The notes below the pieces were generated by a model, which saw only the letters and a list, made by a program, of their open reading frames with translations, did no database searches and had not been told where the DNA came from. A DNA stretch of 11,516 nucleotides, from contig JAAYZQ010000255.1 in the NCBI GenBank assembly GCA_012514775.1, forward strand, positions 1 through 11,516, written 5' to 3'. Positions 6,580 to 11,516 of this stretch are shown piece after piece. A program made the translations under genes and the position numbers. Numbering within the stretch: position 1 is the stretch's first letter; each line of letters begins with the position of its first letter. This stretch comes from Anaerolineaceae bacterium. Lineage in GTDB: Bacteria; Chloroflexota; Anaerolineae; JAAYZQ01.

Positions 6580-8778
6580 ATGAGCCAGGAAAAGCTGCTT
6601 CGAGCTGTGGCGCTCGGTCTGGCCGCACTGTGGCCGGTCGGCCTGGTGCTGGCGGTGGCGTCGGCCACCGCAGAAGCGGGTGCTGTGGGAGTCATGGCCG
6701 CCGTCCTGGTGTTCTTGCCTTACATCGGCGGCCCAATCGTCACCGTGCTCCTGTCCAGGGAGCAGGGTGAAGGGATGGGCCTTGGCTGGGCCATCATGGC
6801 TTTTCTCTTCCCGGTCGTCGTCCTGCCCATCGTCGCCCTCCGGAATGTGCAATGGAGGCGCATCCCACAGACGGCCCGCCTGGCAGTTAGCGCCGACCTC
6901 GCGGCGCTTGACAAGGCGCTGCACGCTGTCAAGCCGCCGTACCTGGCCTCTAACGCCGCCTATGCCCTGGCCGGCCTGGGCACCGATCAGGCCGGCCAGG
7001 TGCTCATGACTGCCATGCGCGATCAGCAACCGGGCGTGCGCGTCGCGGCGGCCGGCGGCCTGGGGCTCCTTGGCCCGCGGGCGCTCGACGTGCTCCTGCC
7101 CGCCGCCCGCGACCTGGACCCCCAGGTGCGCGAGGCCGTCGCCCGATCGGCGGGCCAGATTGGCGGCCCGCAGGCCGAGGCCGCGCTCGTGGCGCTTCTG
7201 GATGACCGTTACCCGTCCGTGCGAGCCGCGGCGGCCCGGGCCCTGGGACAGGCCGGCGGCCCGGCGGCGCTGGCACCGCTCGCGGCCACCCTCGAGGATC
7301 CGGTGCCTGCCGTCCGCCAGCGGGCGACCGATGCCTTGGCCCGCCTGGCGACCCGCGGCGATGAGGGCCAGCGTGCCGCCGCCGGGCAGGCCCTGCTGAA
7401 CCGGCGGCAGGAGCACGAGCTGTCCGCGGGCCTGGCTGCCGCCACCGCGCCCACCGCGCCCGCCGATGCAGCGCCGGCGTGTCCGGCCCGGGCTGTGCCC
7501 GCCAGCGGCCCGGAAGCACGCTCCGACTGGCCGGCTCCCGTTGCCTTTCCAGACGCCTGGCACGCTGTCGGGGCCGGCGAAAAGTCCAACCTCGCCGTCG
7601 TCAGCCTGGTGTTGGGCATCGCGGCCTGGCTTCTGCTGCCGATCATCGGCGCTTTGGGCGCCATCGTCACCGGCCACCTCGCCCGCCGGGACGTCCGGCA
7701 AAGCGAGGGGCGGCTGGGTGGCTCCGGGATGGCACTGGCCGGGCTGCTGCTCGGTTACGGGCAGATGGCAGGCATCATCATCCTGACCCTCGTGCTCGTC
7801 GTCGCCGGACTGCTGTCCAATGCCGGGCAGCGCGACCTGGCCGGGCCCGCCGCTGCCTCCCCAGTTGCGCCCACCGAGCGGCCAGTCGTCCTGGTCGTCA
7901 CCGCCACGCCCGCGATGCCCACCCCCTGGTACGAGGCGACCGCGACGGCTCAGGCCCTGGAGATACAGCAGGTATCCGCTCTGCAGACCGCCGAGGCCGT
8001 GCAGGCAGCGTCGGTGCAGACCGCCGAGGCCGTGCAGGCAGCGTCGGTGCAGACCGCCGAGGCCGTGCAGGCCGGCGCCCAGGGCAGCCTTTCGGCCGCC
8101 GCTGGCTGGCCCATCGTCGCCCAGGACACGTTCGAGGGCCCGACAACCGGCGTGTGGCCCCTTGGCACGTTCGAGGACGGCATGGGGGTCTTTACCACGA
8201 CCATCGAAAGTGGTGGCTATCGCCTGGCCATGGACATATCTCAGGGCTCGCACCGGCTAATCTTTCCCAGCACCGGCACGCTGACCGACTTTTACCTGGC
8301 CCTCGATACCCGGCAGCTTGGTGGGCCGGCGGGCACCACCTACGGCATCGACTTTCGCGTCCGCGACAATGCTCACATGTACTACTTTTGCCTCTATGCC
8401 GATCAGTACTATGCCGTGGGCCGGCTGGAAGATGGTGTCTGGACGAACTTGTCGCGTGGCAGCGCCGCCGCGATCCGGGCCGCTGGCCCCAATCGCCTGG
8501 CCATCCTGGCCCACGGCTCTCGTCTGACGTTTTTCGTCAACGACGTGGTCGTCGGGGCCGTTGACGACGCGACCTACGACAGCGGGGCCATCGCCCTTGG
8601 GATCGAGCTGCTCCAGGCGGGCGACAAGGCCGTCTTCGAGTTCGACAACGTGGAGCTGCGCGCTCCGCCGGCCGCCTCGCTGCCCGGCCTGGGCATGCAG
8701 ACCGCAACCAGCCCGCCGCCGGCCGCCACGGAGGGGGTCTGGCCGACGGCTACTGCTGCGCCTTCGACCTCTCATTAG
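6580..8778 (+). CDS. multidomain membrane protein: HEAT, DUF4190, coiled stalk, jelly-roll-like domain
   Basis: 732 residues. In order: three membrane helices (about 6-30, 33-57, 68-86) closed by basic NVQWRRIPQTAR; HEAT-like helical repeats (about 118-275, period near 31, with PGVRVAAAGGLG and PSVRAAAARALG units); an Ala/Pro-rich linker; a DUF4190 membrane domain (336-411: SLVLGI helix, GAIVTGHLARRD, GMALAGLLLGY); a TATPAMPTP linker; three 11-residue repeats LQTAEAVQAAS (468-497); then a beta-sandwich domain (516-692, DTFEGPTTG...FEFDNVEL) resembling the LamG/DUF1080 jelly-roll group. The tail is Pro/Ala/Thr-rich. By the positive-inside rule the HEAT part is cytosolic and the stalk and sandwich are outside. 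No catalytic residues were identified. A role as a scaffold or sensor crossing the membrane is an inference. Confidence 0.87.
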   Translation: MSQEKLLRAVALGLAALWPVGLVLAVASATAEAGAVGVMAAVLVFLPYIGGPIVTVLLSREQGEGMGLGWAIMAFLFPVVVLPIVALRNVQWRRIPQTARLAVSADLAALDKALHAVKPPYLASNAAYALAGLGTDQAGQVLMTAMRDQQPGVRVAAAGGLGLLGPRALDVLLPAARDLDPQVREAVARSAGQIGGPQAEAALVALLDDRYPSVRAAAARALGQAGGPAALAPLAATLEDPVPAVRQRATDALARLATRGDEGQRAAAGQALLNRRQEHELSAGLAAATAPTAPADAAPACPARAVPASGPEARSDWPAPVAFPDAWHAVGAGEKSNLAVVSLVLGIAAWLLLPIIGALGAIVTGHLARRDVRQSEGRLGGSGMALAGLLLGYGQMAGIIILTLVLVVAGLLSNAGQRDLAGPAAASPVAPTERPVVLVVTATPAMPTPWYEATATAQALEIQQVSALQTAEAVQAASVQTAEAVQAASVQTAEAVQAGAQGSLSAAAGWPIVAQDTFEGPTTGVWPLGTFEDGMGVFTTTIESGGYRLAMDISQGSHRLIFPSTGTLTDFYLALDTRQLGGPAGTTYGIDFRVRDNAHMYYFCLYADQYYAVGRLEDGVWTNLSRGSAAAIRAAGPNRLAILAHGSRLTFFVNDVVVGAVDDATYDSGAIALGIELLQAGDKAVFEFDNVELRAPPAASLPGLGMQTATSPPPAATEGVWPTATAAPSTSH
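6966..7000. repeat. 13-bp inverted repeat within the HEAT region
   Basis: CCTGGCCGGCCTG (6966-6978) and CAGGCCGGCCAGG (6988-7000) are perfect reverse complements around a 9-base loop. They encode parts of ALAGLGTDQAGQ. The arms contain GGCCGGCC, common in this GC-rich coding sequence, so chance is a fair explanation. Confidence 0.6.
7981..8070 (+). repeat. 33-bp in-frame tandem repeat (hendecad stalk)
   Basis: Two full units (7981-8013 and 8014-8046) and a 24-bp third (8047-8070) differ only at the first base (C versus G). Each encodes the 11 residues [L/V]QTAEAVQAAS. An 11-residue period with alternating hydrophobic and Ala positions suits a right-handed coiled coil. The near identity at DNA level points to recent expansion by slippage or unequal exchange. 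Confidence 0.9.
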
Positions 8779-8797
8779 CCATTAGAGGAGTGAACCT

Positions 8798-11516
8798 ATG
8801 AATGGAAAATGCTGGCTACTGAAGAGCCGCCCGGCCGTTGGCACGATCCTGCTGATCGCCCTGCTCTTCACGGCTTGCTGCCCCGACCCCATCGTGCGCC
8901 AGCCCACGCCCACACCAACGGCCGCGGTCCTGGCAGGCAAACCTTCGCGACCGTCGGCCACGGTGACTTTCCAGCCGCCGCCCGCGCCCACGGCCGAACC
9001 TCTGCCCTCGCCGGCGGCGACGGCGGAAGACAGCATGACTTTGCGGGAGGCCATCGACGAAGGGGTGGCCGAGGTACAGATCCTTGGCACCGGCGCTGCG
9101 TCGGGCAACAGCATCATCATCGCCGTGCGCCGCCTCGGCGACCGGCTGGCGACGATCCGCGTTGAGCCCGGCATTGTGCTCGCCAGCTCAAACCCTGCCG
9201 AGCAGGATATGGTCGTCCGCCGCTTGCTGGGCTGGCGCGTCGATGAGCAGCAGTATCGCCCGGCCGAGGCTATCAGCCTTTTCGGGCCGGAAGATGCCGC
9301 GCAAGAGTACGCTGTAGAAGCCTACTGCCTGAACTTCCAGCGGAATAGCCCGGGCCAGGCCACCTCTTTTTCCGTCGGGGGCCCGCCACCGCAAGGCGTG
9401 CTCGCCGTGCTTCAAGCCGTGGATCAGGTGCCGGGCGCCGGCACCGACGTGGCTGCCCTCCAGATGGCCGTTTGGGCCGTCACCGACAACCCCACCGGCG
9501 CCGAGATGGCAGAGCGCGGCTATCAGTCGAGTGTGGACCTGGTGCAGCAGATATTGGAAACCGCCGGCCTCAATCCGGGCGATTACCGCTTGTTTGGCGG
9601 CTCGGCGCCACCGCCCGGGCAGACAGAGGAGGCCCCGGCGCCTACGGCCCCGCCAGCGATGGCCGTCCAGGCCCAGGTCTCTACCATCCTCGACGTTGGC
9701 GGCCAGGAGGTGCTGTGGTCACCGGACGGCACCCAATTGCTGGTGAGCCTGAGGGAGATTCACTTCTACGACGCGCAGGGCTGGAAACCGGTGCGCTCCA
9801 TAGACATCCAGGACTGGATAAACGGCATGTTGCTCTCGCCTGACGGCACGACCCTCGCCGTCCTGGCCGGCACGAAGGACATCAAGCTGTACGATGTGGC
9901 CACGGGCGGCGAGATCGTCACCCTGGCCCGCACCCGCGCCAGTACGAGCGCCGCCTCCAGCGGGTTCATGGCCTTCATGCCCGACGGCCAGGCGCTGGCG
10001 GTAGTCGTCGGCGACACGATCAAGCTCTTTGACGCCGTGTCGGGCCAGGAGAAAAGCACGTTGGTGGCCCCCGGCACCCACAGCATCGCCATCTCGCCCG
10101 ACGGAGGCACGCTCTTCGCGGCGAGCTGGGAGGGCATCCTAGCCCTCGACCCCGGCAGCGGCGAGGAGCTGCTTCGTTTTGGCGAAGCATCCAGGTCGTG
10201 CAGCCGCATGGCCCTGTCGCCCGATGGCAGCCTGCTGGCCGCCGGCTCGGCCTTCGACGGCTCGATCTCGCTCTGGGATGCGGCCGCCGGCCGCCAGGTA
10301 CGCACGCTCCGGGGCCACAGCGACGGCGTCAGCGCCCTCGCCTTCTCGCTTGACGGGCGGATGCTGGCTTCGGCGGCGCGCGACGTGACCGTCAAGTTAT
10401 GGGACGTAGCTTCCGGCGCCCTGCTCGCCACGCTCATTGGCCACACCGACGAGGTGAATAGCCTGGCCTTTGCGCCCGACGGCAAGCTGCTGGCAACCGC
10501 CGCGCTCCTGGAGACCACGCGGCTGTGGCAGCTCACGTCCGGCGTCCTGGACGCGACGCCCACGGCGGCGCCCACCGCGCCAGGCCCGGTGCCCACCCGC
10601 CTGTCGCTGTCGGCTCAAGCCATCTCGCCGCAGAACGCCGACCAGGTCAAGACCGTCGGGCGCATCGAGCCGGGCGGCACCCATCTGGCCTGGTCGCCCG
10701 ATGGCCAGACCGTAGCGGTGGGCTCGGACAAGCTCTCGTTCTACGATCCTTCCACCTGGAGCCTGCGGCACGCAGTCGACGCCGACCGCTGGGTCAAGGG
10801 CCTGGCCTTTGCACCCGACGGCAAGGCGCTGGCCGCCATCGTCGAGATGCCGGGCGTCGTCCTCTACGATCCGGCCACCGCCGCCGAGCTTCACACCCTG
10901 CCTCGGAGCCAGATCAATATCACCCCCATCTCCAGCGACTACTGCGCCTTCACGCCTGATGGCAAGGCCGTGGCGGTCATCCTCGGCGACACCGTCAAGC
11001 TCTTTGACGTCGCCTCAGGCAGCGAGACGGGCACCCTGGTGGCGCCCGGCGCTCGCTCCATCGTCTTTGCAGCCGGCGGGCAGACGCTCTTCGCCGCGAG
11101 TTGGGAGGGCGTGTCGCAGATCGACCTGGCAACCGGCGAGGCGGTCCGCGAGTTTGGCGACACGTCGCGCAGCATCAGCCACATCGCTCTCTCACCTGAC
11201 GGCGCCCTCCTGGCTTCGGGCGGGATGTTCGCCGCGCCCATCGTCATCTACGAAACCGCCACGGGGCGCCAGTTCCGCAGCCTGGCCGGGCACGACGACG
11301 GCGTTTCGGCCCTGGCCTTTTCGCCCGGCGGCGAGGTGCTGGCCTCGGCATCATCCGACGTGACCATCAGGCTCTGGGACGTGGCCCAGGGTGCAGAGCT
11401 GGCAGTCCTCGTCGGCCACACCACGGCGCCGCGGAGCCTGGCCTTTTCGCCCGACGGCGCCTTCCTGGTGTCCGCCGATGACGATCGGTCCGTTCTCATA
11501 TGGGCGATTAAACCCT
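8798..11516 (+). CDS. lipoprotein with unassigned domain and two tandem WD40 propellers; 3' end cut
   Basis: At least 906 codons, open to the window edge without a stop. GAGGAG precedes the ATG by 7 bases. A lipoprotein signal (hydrophobic 13-24, LFTAC with lipidated C27) anchors it outside the membrane, followed by a Pro/Thr/Ala linker (PTPTPT, to about 78). Residues 80-268 form a mixed domain I cannot name, with YCLN at C177 and LQMAVW at Q222-W226. After another Pro-rich linker come two seven-bladed WD40 propellers: 294-585 and 617 to the window edge, with units such as SPDGxxLASAxxDxTVKLWDVASG. The propellers align blade by blade (for example GDTIKLFDAVSG and GDTVKLFDVASG, 975 bp apart), so one arose by copying the other. 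Fourteen blades suggest a large external binding platform. Its 19-bp spacing from the previous gene places it in the same operon. Confidence 0.9.
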   Translation, partial: MNGKCWLLKSRPAVGTILLIALLFTACCPDPIVRQPTPTPTAAVLAGKPSRPSATVTFQPPPAPTAEPLPSPAATAEDSMTLREAIDEGVAEVQILGTGAASGNSIIIAVRRLGDRLATIRVEPGIVLASSNPAEQDMVVRRLLGWRVDEQQYRPAEAISLFGPEDAAQEYAVEAYCLNFQRNSPGQATSFSVGGPPPQGVLAVLQAVDQVPGAGTDVAALQMAVWAVTDNPTGAEMAERGYQSSVDLVQQILETAGLNPGDYRLFGGSAPPPGQTEEAPAPTAPPAMAVQAQVSTILDVGGQEVLWSPDGTQLLVSLREIHFYDAQGWKPVRSIDIQDWINGMLLSPDGTTLAVLAGTKDIKLYDVATGGEIVTLARTRASTSAASSGFMAFMPDGQALAVVVGDTIKLFDAVSGQEKSTLVAPGTHSIAISPDGGTLFAASWEGILALDPGSGEELLRFGEASRSCSRMALSPDGSLLAAGSAFDGSISLWDAAAGRQVRTLRGHSDGVSALAFSLDGRMLASAARDVTVKLWDVASGALLATLIGHTDEVNSLAFAPDGKLLATAALLETTRLWQLTSGVLDATPTAAPTAPGPVPTRLSLSAQAISPQNADQVKTVGRIEPGGTHLAWSPDGQTVAVGSDKLSFYDPSTWSLRHAVDADRWVKGLAFAPDGKALAAIVEMPGVVLYDPATAAELHTLPRSQINITPISSDYCAFTPDGKAVAVILGDTVKLFDVASGSETGTLVAPGARSIVFAAGGQTLFAASWEGVSQIDLATGEAVREFGDTSRSISHIALSPDGALLASGGMFAAPIVIYETATGRQFRSLAGHDDGVSALAFSPGGEVLASASSDVTIRLWDVAQGAELAVLVGHTTAPRSLAFSPDGAFLVSADDDRSVLIWAIKP
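9677..11516 (+). repeat. diverged tandem duplication of a whole propeller-coding segment
   Basis: Copy 1 starts near 9677 and copy 2 near 10646, offset by about 970-975 bp. Corresponding blades share length, order and sequence: FAASWEG with a non-WD end in blade 4, SRS..S..ALSPDG in blade 5, HxDGVSALAFS in blade 6. The blade 4 oddity in both copies shows that a complete seven-blade unit was duplicated, not single blades. Confidence 0.85.

Noticed and set aside
7981..8070. 33-bp repeats as a CRISPR array
   Set aside because: Units are directly adjacent with no spacers, keep the reading frame and encode an 11-residue coiled-coil repeat.
6439..8253. Open frame of about 600 codons on the minus strand opposite the HEAT/DUF4190 gene
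   Set aside because: The product is low complexity (Gly/Arg/His/Gln) with no domain, while the plus strand has clear HEAT, DUF4190 and membrane segments. It is an antisense artefact of high GC.
9427..9445. 8-bp inverted repeat GGTGCCGG / CCGGCACC with 3-base loop
   Set aside because: It is inside the lipoprotein coding region, short, and composed of GC-rich codons expected to yield such stems by chance.
8798..11516. Possible frameshift or split into several WD40 genes
   Set aside because: Checking the frame at several points (9710, 10271, 10397, 10985, 11372) showed one continuous frame with no stop, so it is a single gene.

Overview
This is a high-GC window in which genes sit close together and every gene has a Shine-Dalgarno-like sequence. 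It looks like a chromosomal segment of a Chloroflexota bacterium, probably the Anaerolineae side. The clues are the Thr/Pro/Ala-rich (PTPTPT, TATP) linkers after lipoprotein or membrane anchors, the WD40-rich lipoprotein, the secreted protein ending in LYLPLINRD, and the ATPase-winged-helix regulator. The taxonomic call is an inference; no rRNA or marker gene is present.

Region 1 (1-1329, +): the 3' two-thirds of an LctP-family L-lactate permease, followed 7 bp later by a 62-residue two-helix membrane protein. Region 2 (1330-4500): a convergent pair. A 530-residue membrane-anchored protein with an aminoglycoside-phosphotransferase/protein-kinase-like fold runs rightward. A 435-residue P-loop ATPase with a C-terminal OmpR-type winged helix runs leftward. 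The stop codons are separated by 24 bp with no visible terminator, and both genes have near-consensus sigma-70 promoters with 17-bp spacers and the same TACAAT -10. The kinase gene contains a perfect 18-bp inverted repeat (2612-2652) in a segment that looks like an in-frame insertion.

Region 3 (4500-11516, +): a run of surface-protein genes. First comes a secreted seven-bladed propeller. After a 71-bp gap with a GC hairpin come four tightly spaced genes: a 146-aa DUF4410-like protein, a 121-aa two-TM protein, a 732-aa multidomain membrane protein (TM, HEAT repeats, DUF4190, hendecad stalk, jelly-roll-like domain), and a very large lipoprotein. The lipoprotein has an unassigned N-terminal domain and two tandem seven-bladed WD40 propellers. 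It is open at the right edge for at least 906 codons.

The four-gene set may form an uncharacterised cell-envelope assembly: one protein would link a cytosolic HEAT scaffold to an external beta domain, and the lipoprotein would provide 14 propeller blades outside. This is an inference from domain order and gene spacing. No CRISPR array, tRNA, rRNA, insertion sequence or gene-free stretch over 300 bp was seen.
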